Assembly (NCBI GenBank): GCA_014529385.2
Contig: CM043963.1
Coordinates: 1,430,001 to 1,494,000, forward strand
Length of the DNA: 64,000 nt
From: Adiantum capillus-veneris
Lineage: Eukaryota; Streptophyta; Polypodiopsida; Polypodiales; Pteridaceae
Reading direction: 5' to 3'
How positions within the stretch are numbered: position 1 is the stretch's first letter; the number at the start of each line of letters is the position of its first letter. The notes below the pieces were generated by a model, which was not told the origin of the DNA, searched no databases, and saw nothing but the letters and a program-made list of their open reading frames with translations. Positions 1 to 11,600 of the stretch are shown in pieces. Position numbers and translations under genes: made by a program.

Positions 1-1188
1 GAAGATGCACAAAAGCTTATGAGTGTCTTGGAACGCTTTTGCCTACATAGCGGGCTGATCGTGAATGGATCCAAAACCAAGGTTATGCTTGTAAAGACCC
101 TCAATGATGAAAATCCATGCATTGTATACAACAATGAGAAACTTGAAGTGGTAGATCACTTCAAGTACCTTGGCCTTGAGGTTCCATCCAATCATAAATG
201 GAAGGATTGTGCAATGCGTCGCTTGGAAGCCGGAAAGAGGGCTTATTATGCATTTGAGAACATGTGCAATGCAGGAGAGATCAAGTGTTGGGCTCTCAAA
301 AAGTACCTCTTTGACACATTGGTGACACCGGTGCTTCTTTATGGAGTGGAGGTGTGGGGTGGAAGCATCGGGAAGTCTACTTGGAAAGAGTTTGAGAATG
401 TTCAAAAGCATTTTCTCACCAACTTTCTCCAAGTCAAGACACAAACACCCTACATGCTCTTACTTCTTGAGTCCGGATCGCTTCCCATTGAGGTCTTGGG
501 CATGGAAAGGGTTGTGGAGTACATGCGTAAGACACAACGTAGCCCTTTGCATCGACTTCCTAGAATCGCATATGAAGCAAGTCAAAAGGTTCAAAAGACA
601 TGCAAGAGCAAAATACTAAGTTCGGGGTGGATGCTTGATATCAAGAAATGGTTTGGAAGATGGGATGCATGTCACTTGGTCAAGGATGCGTCGATCGACT
701 CCCAAGTTAATGAGGCCTTCTTACAACGCCAATGTATCATGGCTTGGGAGAAATCCGGAGGTTCTCGCTTCAGCCATTACACCACACACGTTGCCCCAAA
801 CTACAAATCTCTCTTCTTCTCGGAACGAGGTAACCGAACCCATTCCTACATCCTTGAGCCCATCCCGTTGAGTGCGATCCGCACCATTGCCTCCATTCGT
901 CTTAGCTCCCATTCTCTACGCTGCGAGACAGGACGTTGGGGCACTGGCGAGGAGTGTCATCGACTTTGCACCTTATGCCCTCGTCAAGTGCGAGAGAGTG
1001 AGTACCACACACTACTTGAGTGCTCAGCTTTTGACCACATTAGATCCTCTTTTCCCCATATATTCAGCCATGAGCTCTCCCTACATACCTTCCTCTCCCA
1101 ACCGCGATGTGGACTCTCTATTGCGACGCTCATTTCAGCCATTTTTGAGCATCGAGAGTCACTTATGAACTCCACCCACACCACGTGA
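1..1188 (+). CDS. LINE ORF2 3' part (copy 1): end of reverse transcriptase and C-terminal zinc-finger region, cut by window edge
   Basis: The frame is open from the first base and runs about 395 codons to TGA at 1186-1188, so this is the C-terminal part of a longer protein. It starts in the reverse transcriptase after the catalytic box ('HSGLIVNGSKTKVMLVK', the typical SGL-x-N-x2-K segment) and continues through the thumb-like region ('FKYLGLEV', 'VTPVLLYGVEVWGG'). It ends with a Cys/His motif, CTLCPRQVRESEYHTLLEC, of the kind found at the C-terminus of L1/Tx1-group ORF2 proteins. ORF2 of this group nicks target DNA and reverse transcribes its own RNA. No stop or frameshift interrupts the visible part, so the copy may be fairly young. 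A diverged second copy lies at 45016-46210. Confidence 0.87.
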   Translation, partial: EDAQKLMSVLERFCLHSGLIVNGSKTKVMLVKTLNDENPCIVYNNEKLEVVDHFKYLGLEVPSNHKWKDCAMRRLEAGKRAYYAFENMCNAGEIKCWALKKYLFDTLVTPVLLYGVEVWGGSIGKSTWKEFENVQKHFLTNFLQVKTQTPYMLLLLESGSLPIEVLGMERVVEYMRKTQRSPLHRLPRIAYEASQKVQKTCKSKILSSGWMLDIKKWFGRWDACHLVKDASIDSQVNEAFLQRQCIMAWEKSGGSRFSHYTTHVAPNYKSLFFSERGNRTHSYILEPIPLSAIRTIASIRLSSHSLRCETGRWGTGEECHRLCTLCPRQVRESEYHTLLECSAFDHIRSSFPHIFSHELSLHTFLSQPRCGLSIATLISAIFEHRESLMNSTHTT

Positions 1189-1241
1189 CATGTTCATTTG
1201 GTCCCATAGGTCATATTTGACCTCCCAGGACGATAATAGAA
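1189..1241 (+). other. LINE copy 1 3' UTR ending at a microsatellite
   Basis: The short trailer after the ORF2 stop contains 'ggtcccataggtcatatt' and 'gataatagaac', then passes directly into (TATC)n(TC)n. The same trailer, with few changes, ends LINE copy 2 and also passes into (TC)n there. This fixes the 3' end of the family and shows it has no ordinary poly(A) tail. Confidence 0.75.
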
Positions 1242-1353
<112 letters not shown>

Positions 1354-2004
1354 ACTGTGGAGAGCAAGATCGAGGCTTGAATCCGGTGAAGCACTTGGTA
1401 AGGGAAAGGATGCTTGGCAAGAGCAGGTAAGGAAAATCTCGGCAAGGGAAAAGATGCTTGGCAAGAGGAGTATGTAAGGCAGATCTCGGCATGGGAAAAG
1501 GTGCTTGGCAAGAGCAGATAAGCAGATTTTGGCAAGGGAAAGTTAAGGCGAAGGACATTTGACAAGAGCAGATGTCAGATCTCAACAAGCCTTCAAGCAG
1601 TCTAGGGTTAAGTAATAAGATAAGGGAGTAGTAAGGCAAGAAGGAGAGAGGTACATATTTGGGAATTACAAGGACATCAAGTAGGGAATTTCACAAATAT
1701 CTACGTCTTGATCAACTTCAAATGGCTCTAATGGCAGGCATAAGTGAGATATTTATAGTCGTTATCTAGTTTGAGAGCATTAAACTCTCTTAACACCATC
1801 AGTGCCGTTAACGGCAAACATTTGTAATCAAATTTCACTTCGGCTAATCATTAGCAGCTTAAAACATTCCGGTTGTCAAATTTTAAGCACTTAATGTGTT
1901 TTCATACTCTTTTGCTTTGTGTTTGGCATCTAATCTCTCGCACCTCCCATAGCCAGAGGCCCGGCGTCTGCCTGGCTCACGTTTCGAACACATATCCCCT
2001 GACA
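1354..2004 (+). mobile_element. Probable LTR fragment related to the LTRs of element F
   Basis: The last ~100 bases (about 1905-2004) resemble the 3' ends of the LTRs at 24290-24385 and 44840-44934. Shared pieces are a 'cccat/ca-gc' block, 'ctggctcac' against 'ccggctcac', 'tttcgaacacatatcccc', and a terminal TGACA. No matching 5' end, primer-binding site or target duplication was found, so it is a fragment or diverged solo LTR. A four-unit tandem repeat lies inside. Confidence 0.45.
1394..1580. repeat. Four imperfect tandem units of about 44-53 bp
   Basis: Each unit has the form '[ct]t[ct]ggcaagggaaaag' followed by 'gatgcttggcaagagcag' and a short AG-rich spacer ending 'cagat'. The fourth unit is the most diverged. 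Confidence 0.8.
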
Positions 2005-2987
2005 ATGCCCACTCCACTTAATTGAGAGAGTTAGATAAGGACTCCACTAATCGGAGTAGCTTAGCATAAGTAAGAGTTAGATTAGAAAAGATCAATACTT
2101 CAAAACAATGAAGGAAAATAGAGAAACATGATTGACAACATAATGAAGACTAGATTAATTAAGAGAGGATTACACTAATTACATGTGATTAGCACTATCC
2201 TTCTAAGCATGGGCATTAATCTCAAAAGCTAGGCCATCAAGACCTACTCTAGGGAGAGAGTTCTCAAAAGGACCTACTCTAGGGAGAGAGTTCTCAAAAG
2301 GACCACTCTAGAATGACCTCTCATTAAGCATAGGGCTCTTTTATAGCTTTGGGCCTGAAACCCTTCCACTATGGGATAAAGTGAGCTCTCTAGCTTAGAT
2401 TCATACAACTTTGGAACTCCTAAATGAGCCCAAGCCCTATACAATGAAAAGTAAATATTGTGCACTATGGCACATCCACAGCTTGGTGCATAATTGGTGT
2501 AGCCGTTAGCCGCTGCTAACAATCATAATGGAAATTGCCTCATCTGGCTACTTCTTGGGCTCAACTAGGTTTTTGAGCATAGTATGCATCATGGGAAGTA
2601 AATAGAAACCGACGGCTTGACAATCGGAGTTGCGGTGATGAAGTTATGCTTGTTGGAAGTTTGACGATCGTTGCTAGCAGGGTGGCAACCATGTGATTTT
2701 CTCATTTTTGGCGGCCATATGGAAAAGTTCAAGTGCGGGTGGATTGGCAAGCTCGGATCCCAGGTTGGCAACTTTTGGTAGCATTTTGCAGCTCGAGAAT
2801 CAATGCACAGAGCACCGACCGCATGGGAAGCATGCGTAAAAAAATCCCTTTGGTTATAAACTGCAGAAGGAAAAAGGGTGGCTGGAGGTTTTGGGAAACA
2901 AAAGGTGAGTTCATATAATTCATTCACTTAAGTGGAATGACAAAAGAAGTGGGGGGTGGTCTACAGGAAGCATTAGCACCAGCGCTT
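2005..2987. other. No recognisable gene
   Basis: The stretch holds only short unrelated frames on both strands. I recognise no protein family. Its one structured feature is the 30-bp tandem duplication at 2241-2304. Confidence 0.5.
2241..2304. repeat. 30-bp tandem duplication
   Basis: A unit beginning 'gacctactctagggag' and ending 'ttctcaaaag' occurs at 2241-2270 and 2271-2300 with no difference. The start of a third copy (gacc-actcta) follows. Confidence 0.93.
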
Positions 2988-3036
2988 GGGAAGCCTTTTT
3001 TACTAAGTGAATGTAAATAAAAAATGAGAGTTTTTT

Positions 3037-3067
<31 letters not shown>

Positions 3068-3325
3068 GGGAGGGGGGGGGTCTCTTATTCCGCCGATCTA
3101 TGGGGTTTTTTTCGGGAGATCAGAAGGAGGTTTTTTTGGAAGGCGGTTCCCATGGAGGAGGGTGCCCGCAGAACCAAACGGGGTTGTGAAGCCAAAGGTG
3201 CAGTTGGGAGCCAACCAGGGCCCAGTGCCCCCATGGTTTTTTGGCAAAGTGAAGCTCTAGATGGTGGTATTTTTTGTCGAACTGACCATGTCTTGGCGCT
3301 CGTGCTTGTGTAAAAGGATGTGCGA
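2988..3325 (+). mobile_element. LTR fragment of the Copia B family
   Basis: The segment aligns by eye with 18900-19200, which follows the RNase H end of Copia B. Shared blocks are 'ttttttactaagtgaatg', a T-run then G-run, 'ggttcccatggaggagg', 'tgaagctctag' and 'cgtgcttgtgtaaa'. Orientation is the same. No coding part of that element is next to it, so it is a detached LTR piece. Confidence 0.65.
3031..3080. repeat. T16-G24-A-G9 homopolymer block
   Basis: Sixteen T are followed directly by 24 G, one A and nine G. The homologous place at 18952-18971 has T10 then G10, so the block has lengthened or shortened by slippage. The G-run could form a quadruplex on this strand. Confidence 0.95.
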
Positions 3326-4640
3326 TGCCATGTTAATGTCCATGTTGGTTAAGGTGGAAGTGGAGTATGCCATGGTGGTGCAACAAGCGCAAAGTTTCTC
3401 CAAGAAGGATAGAGCCATTTGTTCCTATGGAAGAAAACGAGGATGATGCGATAGAGAACTAGTTTCTCTCTTCCTTCACGGAGCATGATGCACCGATAGA
3501 GCAGGTGCTTGAAGAGCAAGTGATTTCAGCTGATAAATAGATAGGCTAGTCAACCTTGAAGGGCCAATTGAAGACGAGGGGCTCAATGATGTTGAAATTG
3601 AGTGCATGGCAGGTGAGAAGGCAAGCATGGAGCCAAAGATAGAAGAGTTTCTAGGGCTGCAAGTACACTCTATGACAGATGGTGAAGAGTTTTGGGATTT
3701 ATCCGCGCTTTCCAAAGAGGTTTGTGTGATGGTTGAAATGTATGTTGATAGGTGCAGCTGTGTAATGGAAATGGCCTATGAACTTTTGAGAGTAGCAGAA
3801 TTAGAGAAAGCAATTTTGTGAGATTACTTTGAGAGCATAGAGGGTGAACTTAATTGATGCAAGAAACATAAACATAGTTAGTTAACTTAGCATGAACAAT
3901 ACTTTGGCAAGAGAGAGATTTTAGAGAACATGACAACAATTGAGGACCGGATTTATGTGGAGCCGGTCCCCCCTCCAATAGGTATTTGTATTATAGATTC
4001 TCCCACCAAGAGAGACTTGGTACAATACAATCTTTGTGTTCCTTGTGACCCAGGTGATGCAATGAAGATGGAAAGCTTCATGCATAACGAGCATAACATA
4101 AATTTGCAAAAAGCATTAACTATCCCAAGGCCTCAAACACCTTCGAAGGTGGAGAGAGCTAGCGGGGACTGAGGGTAGGGAAGAGGAAGAAGAAACATTC
4201 CATATGAGAAAGAAATAGTTCCTCACTTATCATCACTCTTCTTGCATACATAATAGCATAGTAATGAAGATGGAAAAGATGGAAAGCTTAAGAATTGAAG
4301 CATGGATCTTGGTTGGATTTGCATTCCATAGCCAAGAGTGTTGGTGTAAGCTCTTAACTTCTCTACTAGCTTAGAGAAGGAGATGGAGCTCTTTCACTTT
4401 GCACTTCACACAATGAGAGTGTGTGTGAGTGTGTGTGGGAGAGTATACCCCCCAAGCAGCCCCCCTTCTTGCTTTGGTCTACCCCCCCCCCCCCCCCCCC
4501 CCCCCCAAGCTCATGCTTGAAGATCATTGGACCCCTACAAGCGTGTCCAACCACATGCGGGATGCACAACAAGCAAAAAGGGTAGTCTTGGGGACAAGTT
4601 TCCTCCTTTCCCCTTTGAGAGAGAGGACTTGATAAATGAA
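3326..4640. other. No recognisable gene; contains a C25 run
   Basis: Several frames of 60-80 codons exist (for example 3930-4172, plus strand), but none matches a family I know and none has supporting context. A run of 25 C lies at 4482-4506. Between about 4400 and 4440 there is a GT-rich stretch. Confidence 0.45.
4482..4506. repeat. Poly(C) run of 25
   Basis: Uninterrupted C from 4482 to 4506. The proline or glycine runs in translations over it are artefacts. Confidence 0.95.
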
Positions 4641-5260
4641 AAACAATTAATTAATTTAACTAATTTATCATTGGAACCCTTGGGAGGTTAACCAATAGGC
4701 TTTAGGCACATCATGAGGGAAACATGAGGAGGAGCTTGACAAGTGTCCTATTTTCTTTCTTTGTACTAGGCTTGCCTTGTGTGAGTGTGTGTGAGTGTTC
4801 TCTCTCATCCCCCTAGCTTTAGGGCTCGCCTCCTCTCTTGTAGGGATTGGATTTGACTTTTTGAACACCTTACCGTTAAGCACTTAGTCAGCAAGCATGA
4901 CAGAGCACCTCAAGCTTTGGTAGTGTTCCCACAAGCACCTCAAGCTCCCTACTTGGCAAGCACAACAAGCACCTGAAGCTTGGGCCAGGTTTACATCTCA
5001 AGCTCATCTCTAGCTTACCTAAGATCAAAGGACTTTTAACACTAACCTTTGAAGGTCTTTAATGAAGCTAACCCTAAGGTCTTTTAAGCTCCATTGGCTA
5101 GCCTTTCTCTTTGACAGACCATCTCTGGTTCCTTGTCGAGATAGACCTGAAAGCACATGTCTATATTCTAACCCTTGTTCTCGTCTATTCTCCCACATTA
5201 AACGATCAGTTTAATATGAGAAAATCATTTGGGTTGATTAGATATTAGATTTTTATGACA
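4641..5260 (-). mobile_element. Probable 3' LTR of the minus-strand chromovirus (left edge not defined)
   Basis: On the minus strand, downstream of the chromodomain, a purine-rich tract (complement of 5261-5278, reading CCTCAAGAGAGAGTTAA) is followed at once by TGTCATAAAAATC. That is the layout of a polypurine tract and an LTR start. The other LTR end could not be found, so only the 5260 boundary is supported. Confidence 0.4.
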
Positions 5261-5278
5261 TTAACTCTCTCTTGAGGT

Positions 5279-5610
5279 CATAGTCGTCCTCGACTATGAG
5301 ATAGAACAGATAAAGCCTTAGTCAATCTTGCTTAGCGGATAGAGGATCCATTTTTACCCTAGGACATCTTTCCAAGATGGATGACTAATGCATTTGGTGC
5401 TTGGAAGACGTAGCCGTTGAAAGCATGTTTTCTCTTTAGTCCATTTCAGTCTCCCAAGTAGAGTAACAAATTCTACTTGGTGTTTGAGAGATGTAGTCAT
5501 CACAAACATGATTCTAAGCATGCATATTATTTAAATTAGTGCACAATAAAAAGAGAAATAGTCTTATAAGACAAAAACATTGGTCATTTAAAAGAGATTT
5601 GTACATTTTC
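5279..5610 (-). other. Spacer between chromodomain end and polypurine tract
   Basis: The 330 bases hold no recognisable coding sequence. They fit the untranslated tail between the chromovirus polyprotein and its 3' LTR. Confidence 0.4.
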
Positions 5611-6299
5611 TTACTCTAATGTAGCATTGTAAGCATTGACAAGGTTCATACTATCCTTAAGCTGTATTCCTTGTATCCATCTAGCATCTTCAAAAGGATA
5701 ATTTTTTAGCTTAATAAAATATCTTCGGATAATCATACCATGTAGTACTACCTTGTCTTCATGCCGAAGGATAGCTTTGAGTTGTAGCACATCTTCTTGG
5801 TCTTCAATTTCAGGAGGGTCTTCAATAATTGGTTCACTTGGTGTCTCTCCTTTGTAGGGATTAAGCGGCCTCACATGAAAAGCATTTTGTAAGAGCCAAT
5901 GGTTCGGCTAATTGAGTTGATAATCCATCTCATTGATAAGCTTCAAATTTTGAAAAGGACGATATTTTTTGCTAATTTAGCATAATACTTTTGATGGCTC
6001 GTAGGATTTTTGACAGTCGTTTTCCTCAATCGAGCCTTGGGGAGCTTAAGTAAGACCCAATCATTTTTGTTAAATGTTAAGGCCCTTCTGTGCTTGTCAG
6101 CAATAGCTTTTTGCCTTTGTTGAGAGATGGATATAGCCTCCTTAATCTTTTGGAAAGATTCTTGTAGGTCACGGCTATACTCATCGGTAGCGAAGATCTT
6201 CCCATGTACTTTAAGTAGCAAGGAACTTTTAGGTCTTCCCTCAATGATTTCAAAAGGTGATTTTCCCGTAGAAGTATGAAAAATGTTATTGTATTCATA
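5611..6299 (-). pseudogene. Chromovirus integrase C-terminal region and chromodomain
   Basis: Read on the minus strand, the piece begins with the post-catalytic integrase region ('IADKHRRALTFNKNDWVLLKLP', split here as IADKHRRALTF and NKNDWVLLKLP). It continues through 'HQKYYAKLAK' and ends with a chromodomain-like segment containing 'AILRHEDKVVLHGMIIRRYF', 'IKLKNYPFEDARW' and 'LKDSMNLV'. In chromoviruses this domain is thought to guide integration to particular chromatin. The parts are in different frames (5611-5874, 5943-6221, 6077-6298), so the gene is dead. It continues the fragment at 6300-7345. Confidence 0.8.
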
Positions 6300-7345
6300 C
6301 TCTACAAGAGGTAAGTACTTCTCCCATTGTGAGCGTTGATCTACTTCTGTAACATAAGTCTTTAGTAGATTGATAGGCTATCTCACTTTGTCCATCCGTT
6401 TGAGGGTGATAGGCTGAAAATAAGTTCATCTTGTACCTAGATTTTCAAAGAGACCTTTCCAAAAATTATTAGTCATTCTAGGATCTCTATTTAACACAAC
6501 GGATGTTGGAAATCCACGGTGTTTGAAAATATGAGATCTGAAGAGAGTTGCCATTTGGTGTGCCTTAATAGTATTTTTTATAAGAATGAAGTGTGCTTGC
6601 TTGCTAAACCTGTCGACTGTTGTCCATATTCCCGTATTCCCATGGATAGACTTGGGTCATCCAAAGATAAAATTCATGGTTATACTCTCCCATGGTGAAT
6701 TTGGGATAGGCAATGACTGGAGTAATTTAGGTTGCTTCCCTCTATCATACTTAGTCTTTTGGCATACAATACATTTTGAAACATACTCTTGTATGTACAC
6801 TTTCATGGTAGGTCAATAAAAATACATCTCTACTCCTCGAAGAGTAGGTTGAATGCCTCTATGCCCCACATAGGGAGGAGCATGGGATTCAAACACGACT
6901 TTCTCACGCAGGGAGTGGGTAACACGTAGCCAATTTCCATGGAGAAGATAACAATCTTGCAAGGTGAATGGTTCCTCTTTCCTCCCCAAATCAAGGGCTG
7001 ACATTACATCTTTAGAGTCAGGGTCAATCGCATACTCATCTATCATAGAAGATAGATCATTGTGAGTTAATATAGACACCCCATTAACTTTTGATCGTCG
7101 TGAAAGTGCATCGGTCAATTGATTGGGCTTACCAACAATGTGAACAATATGAAAAAATAAATTGCAAAAGAAAATTTTCCCACCTCATTTGTTTGTCAAA
7201 AATCTTGGTTTGCATCATGAAGTACTTGAGACTTTGGTGGTCAGTTCATAGAATAAATGGAGTCCCCAATAAATAATGCTTCCATGTGTCTAGGACATGT
7301 AGAATAACTAAAAGCTCTTTCTCATAAATGCCTAAGACACTGTGA
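6300..7345 (-). pseudogene. Chromovirus RNase H end, integrase zinc finger and catalytic core
   Basis: On the minus strand the order is: end of RNase H ('HQSLKYFMMQTK', then 'MTDALSRRS'); the HHCC zinc-binding module ('SHAPPYVGHRG' then 'CIVCQKTK'); and the catalytic core, with 'VDRFSKQAHFI' for the first Asp, 'LNRDPRMTNNFW' for the second and 'YHPQTDGQSE' for the Glu. This is the standard Ty3/Gypsy pol order. Frameshifts and stops break it into pieces. Reverse transcriptase is missing upstream, so the element is truncated near 7345. Confidence 0.8.
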
Positions 7346-8026
7346 GGTCCCCACCCCGATACCATATACAATTGGCAAAAAGAGGGTACTTGATAGGTCG
7401 CTAGGCCCTAATCGATTGAGAAAAGCATAGTCAGATAGACAATATTTCTAATGGACAGAGACTCTTCACCAAGTAACTTGAGTCCGAGCCATTGAAAAGT
7501 GGTTCTAGCCCTGTCTCGCAGGGAAAGCATGAACTAACACAATAAGATGATGTTCCTAATTATCACCTTCCAAAAGAGAGAAACCCAAAATGCCTTTTTT
7601 CCCATAATTTTTAGAGGCATGTACAATTGGGACTTCTCAACTCTTCGCACAATGAGTCTCTAGTTTTGCTTCTTCTATAAAAAATGAGGAGCGGAGAGTT
7701 TCTCAACTAATAGAGACCACCCATCCTTGACTAGCAACTTGAGCTAGGCCCCACTTTCCACCCCAATACTCACACTTTGTTCTACTTTTTTTCTAATTAC
7801 TACAACGTGATTGTTCACACACAAAGTTCCTTTTTATGATCTATATCACAAGTTCGTTAAGAAAGCCCTTCAAGCATGATCAAAGTGACACCAAAACAAT
7901 ATTTTCTAGAAGAAAAACAACATATGACCCTTCTTCATTAAAACATCCCAACCCCCATAGTTCACTCCTCTTGGCAAGAGTTTATAGCTCTTGATGTCTT
8001 TAGTTTCCCATACAACTAAATTGTCC
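7346..8026. other. No recognisable gene
   Basis: Only short frames are present and none belongs to a family I recognise. The chromovirus homology stops at about 7345 and the next structured feature is the 33-bp repeat at 8027. Confidence 0.45.
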
Positions 8027-8119
8027 TGCAATCTGGGCACAAACCCGCAGTGACTAATTTGCAACCTGGGCACATACCCACAAATAATATCTTGCATTCT
8101 TGGCACAAACCCGCAAGAT
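8027..8119. repeat. Three 33-bp tandem units
   Basis: Units begin at 8027, 8060 and 8093, each with the pattern 'tgca[at][tc]ctgggcaca' then 'acccgca'. The period is a multiple of three, so the minus strand reads repeated CG[FY]VPR[LM]Q peptides. The frame is short and has no other support as a gene. Confidence 0.85.
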
Positions 8120-8342
8120 GTGTGCACCCATATACACTGCTTTAGAGTTCACTTCGCTAATCCCTCCTCCCTGGATATCAAAGGGATTTTTGAATGAAGA
8201 AGGTTTGAGAGTTTTCCTACTAGGGAAACATTTCTTTCCTACTCCAAAAAGTATATCCTCAAAATAGTCCTTCCATTTAATACAAGTTAAAGAAAATCAA
8301 TAAGTTCAATTGATGTGGTTTCAAATTGAAATTGATCCAATG

Positions 8343-8466
8343 TTTAGGTAGTTTTCTCCTTCCTAAGTTTGAATCCAAGCTCTTCTAAGAATGTGTGAAG
8401 CCACAAAATTTCTTTGCTTGCCTCTATCATTGCTACATACTCTGCTTTTATGGTAGAAAGCGAGGC
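8343..8466 (-). pseudogene. Copia RNase H fragment
   Basis: The minus strand reads 'ASLSTIKAEYVAMIEASKEI' and then 'LWLHTFLEELGF'. This is the conserved Copia RNase H block (S-x-S-T-x-A-E-Y-x-A). Only about 40 codons remain. It ends abruptly at 8466, where the LTR-like segment begins. Confidence 0.75.
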
Positions 8467-8663
8467 CACTAGCCATTGACTACCAGCCATCAGCCAACCG
8501 ACCGATCATTTTTAGACCACTTTCCAGCCACCGTCCGGTCATAATATTCTCACGAGTGATTTTTCTTCACACACAATGGCTTCTCCTCATAACGGGGGCC
8601 TTACAAATGTGCATTTTTAATACAAAAAATTACAAGGAGTAAATCACGCTCCATACTTAACAC
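8467..8663 (+). mobile_element. 3' end of an LTR of the same family as the solo LTR at 24944-25779
   Basis: It matches the last part of the solo LTR. Shared pieces are 'cattgactacc', 'ccgtccgg[tc]cataatatt', 'atggcttctcctcataa', 'gggggccttacaaatgtg' and the terminal 'ccatacttaaca'. It lacks the 'ttcttgtccgtgaaaattt' stretch. The 5' part is absent. Confidence 0.75.
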
Positions 8664-11600
8664 GCAGGACTCCCTTGTTGACAGAGTTGCCTTTGGACTT
8701 GCTTAGCTTAGTCAGTTCTTTCTTCAGGAGTCTATGGCCCACCTGAATGCAGCAAGAGTGGAGGAGCAGCATCTCCGCCGAGGCCTTGCATCCTTGTAGA
8801 GGATGTAGGAGAAACACCCAGATTGTCCATTGTTGGAGGAGCACTTGCAGCTTGCAAGGAGCTTGCCATCACAGAGGAGAGGCATCATGAGTTTTCTTTC
8901 CATCGACATGCATCTCAGAGGACCCAGGTGGGTAACAGAGCAATCGGGACATTCTTTGAGACAATGGGAGACCCCGACATGCACACAACAGTGTCAGCCA
9001 GTTGAGGAGGCCTAAAGGGTCAGTTGCTTTAGAGCCAAAGGACATGCGTCCAATTTCTACTGACTTTTACTGTGACCTATTGTCTGCAAAGCCTCTGTCA
9101 AAGTGTCAGGATGCATGCAGAGAGAAGGTCTGGGCACAGATGCCTTGTCTTGTGACTGAGGAGATGCACCAGAGCCTTGAGCTGTCTCTTCAGCTAGAGG
9201 AGCTCCACCAGGTCCTCAGAGCACTTCCCCGTGGTAGCTGTCTTCGTGAGGATGGTTTGACTCCCAGCTTTTTCTTAGAGTACTCGGACTTGCTTGGATC
9301 AAATCTCTGCAGCACTTTTCAGTACATTTTACACACAGGATATATGCCTGACAGCATGATTGAGGGATTGATCTATCTCATTCCCAAGGAGGGTGGCTCC
9401 TTGGATGAGATTCGGTAGCGGTGTCCATCACCATCCTCAACTCAGCCTACAAAGTCCTTGCCAAGGCTCTAAGTTTGAGGATCCAACCACTTCTCGAGAG
9501 CATTATACATGGGACCTAGACAGGTTTTGCCAAGGAGTGCAGTATCCTTGAAAAAATCTTTACTTTTTGGGAGGGATTCTCCCTCACGCCCCTCCGTGTG
9601 GTAAGGATTTGGTGATTCTTCTTCTTGATTTTGAATAGGCCTATGATAGTGTTGAATGGGAATTTTTGGAGGGCACTCTATGTAGGATGGGATTCTTAGA
9701 TGCTTGGATTAGGGTTGTGTTAGCTCACTACAAGCGTGCTCATAATTATGTGCTTTTGTCAAGAGGTAGAGGAGACCGCTTCATGCTCACATGTTTGGTT
9801 AGACAGGTCTACCCTCTTGCCCCCTTCCTCTTTCTGTTCTATGTTGAGGCAATGAGCAGACTTTTGGTTTCACAGCAGGTTGGTCTACATGGCTTAGCAC
9901 TCCTTATTTGAGGCAATGGGATATTGGATGTTGAGTTTGAAAACTACTTAGATTTGTCCTTGGAGTGCCAAGAGACCAACCTACACAAGTGTGAGTAGGC
10001 TCTTGAGACTTTTTGTTGTGCATCAGGCACACTGATCAACTTGAGAAAGCCACTGGCTTTCTCGATTTGCAGTGCTCCTACGCCTGATTGGCTAACAGGT
10101 GAGGGTTTCATATGGATCCCCCCAGGATTGCAATTTGATACTTGGGCTGCTAGGTTGGCTTGGACTTGTCTCCTCCTGTCCATCAGGAGGAAGCTGTTAC
10201 ATTAGAGCTCGGCACAACTTTCTTTGGTAGGCAGAGTTGTAGTGGCCAACCTTGTGTTGTTGGCTACTATGTGGTACATTACGTCTTGTTGGATCTTTTT
10301 GAGCTCGTGCATCAGACAGGTAGAGAGGTTGCTCAATAATTTCCTTTGGTTAGGGCGCGACACTCAGATAGCTTGGGCCAAAGTGGCCTGGCAGGTCATC
10401 ACTCTACCTTGTTCTCAGGGGGGGGGGGGTTGGGGATCATAGACCCAGCACAACAGAGCAGAGCCCTTCTTGGAAATTTTGTTGTCAGAGGAATACTTCT
10501 AGGGGAGGAGCCTTGGAAGGAGATTTTGCTTCAACGGTTAGAGCTAGAGTGCCTCAGGATGGAGGCCCTTGGAGACCTTCCACCAGATGGATTTTCACAG
10601 AGATGCACAGAGTTGGCCTGAGTAGGAGACTGGAGGACTTTTTTTCTATGAGCCTTCTTTGCTCCTAGGAGCAGCTCCGAAGAGACCTGGAGCAGCACTA
10701 GCCTACTTGCAGAGAGGAGAACCTGAGACATCCCCTTGTTTGGAACCCCATGGTCAACACTCAGAGAGGCCACTTGGTTGATAGTAGGCCTCATGTTTCT
10801 TGGGGTCTCACGGTAGAGGGTCCAACACGCACTTTAGCTGACTGGCTACATTTCTCAGGTTTGTGAGAGGAGCTTTGGAGCATCCAACTACAAGTCATGA
10901 GAGGGGTGCAAAGCATGTGTCAAGACATCACCAAGGCAGTACCAGCCAGCTAAGTGTCTTACACCTCTTGAGTCAGCAACACCCACATAAATGGGGACCT
11001 TCTCACGGCTGGAGGTCCTCATCGCTTGTAGTTCGAGCTTGCTCAGAGACTGTACCCTCCATGTTTTTTGAGCCACAAGTGAGGGTTGATTACACAGAGT
11101 CCCATTAGAGGCCCCACAAATTGTAGAGTGTTGTTTTCATAGGATCCAAGTTGTGGGAATCTGTGGGAGGACTTGTGTCATAGATCTTGACCCAAGAGCT
11201 CTTGAGACATGGGAGTGGAGGTTGTGGGTTTGGGAGAGCTATCCACTAGCACCAGTGTAGTGGGACCCTGGAGAGTGGTTTTGGAGGGACCCTTCTCCTC
11301 ATCCAACCATCTAGGTGTCCCTTTCTTTTAGTAAACTATTTGATTGGGATGTCACATACAAGCATCTTGGAGAGAGGCTTGTCCTGCTACAACACCTCAT
11401 TGGCAGGAGGAAGGTCTCACAACTCAGTTCTTGTCAACTTTTTGGGCGAGGTTGTGGGACACCAGACAGCCACAGCGAGTCACATTGTTCCAATGGCTGG
11501 TTGCACATAGAGCTACAACAATGGGGAGCTGGCTAGTACATAGTGGCCTCTCAGTAGCATGTACAGCTTGTGACCATCCTTTGGAGAGTCAGCGTCATTG

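Noticed and set aside
3024-3260. Glycine-rich frame
   Set aside because: The glycines come from the G24/G9 runs, and the rest is LTR sequence.
7906-8127. Short protein with repeated CGFVPRLQ
   Set aside because: It is a chance product of the 33-bp tandem repeat, with no start context or homologue.
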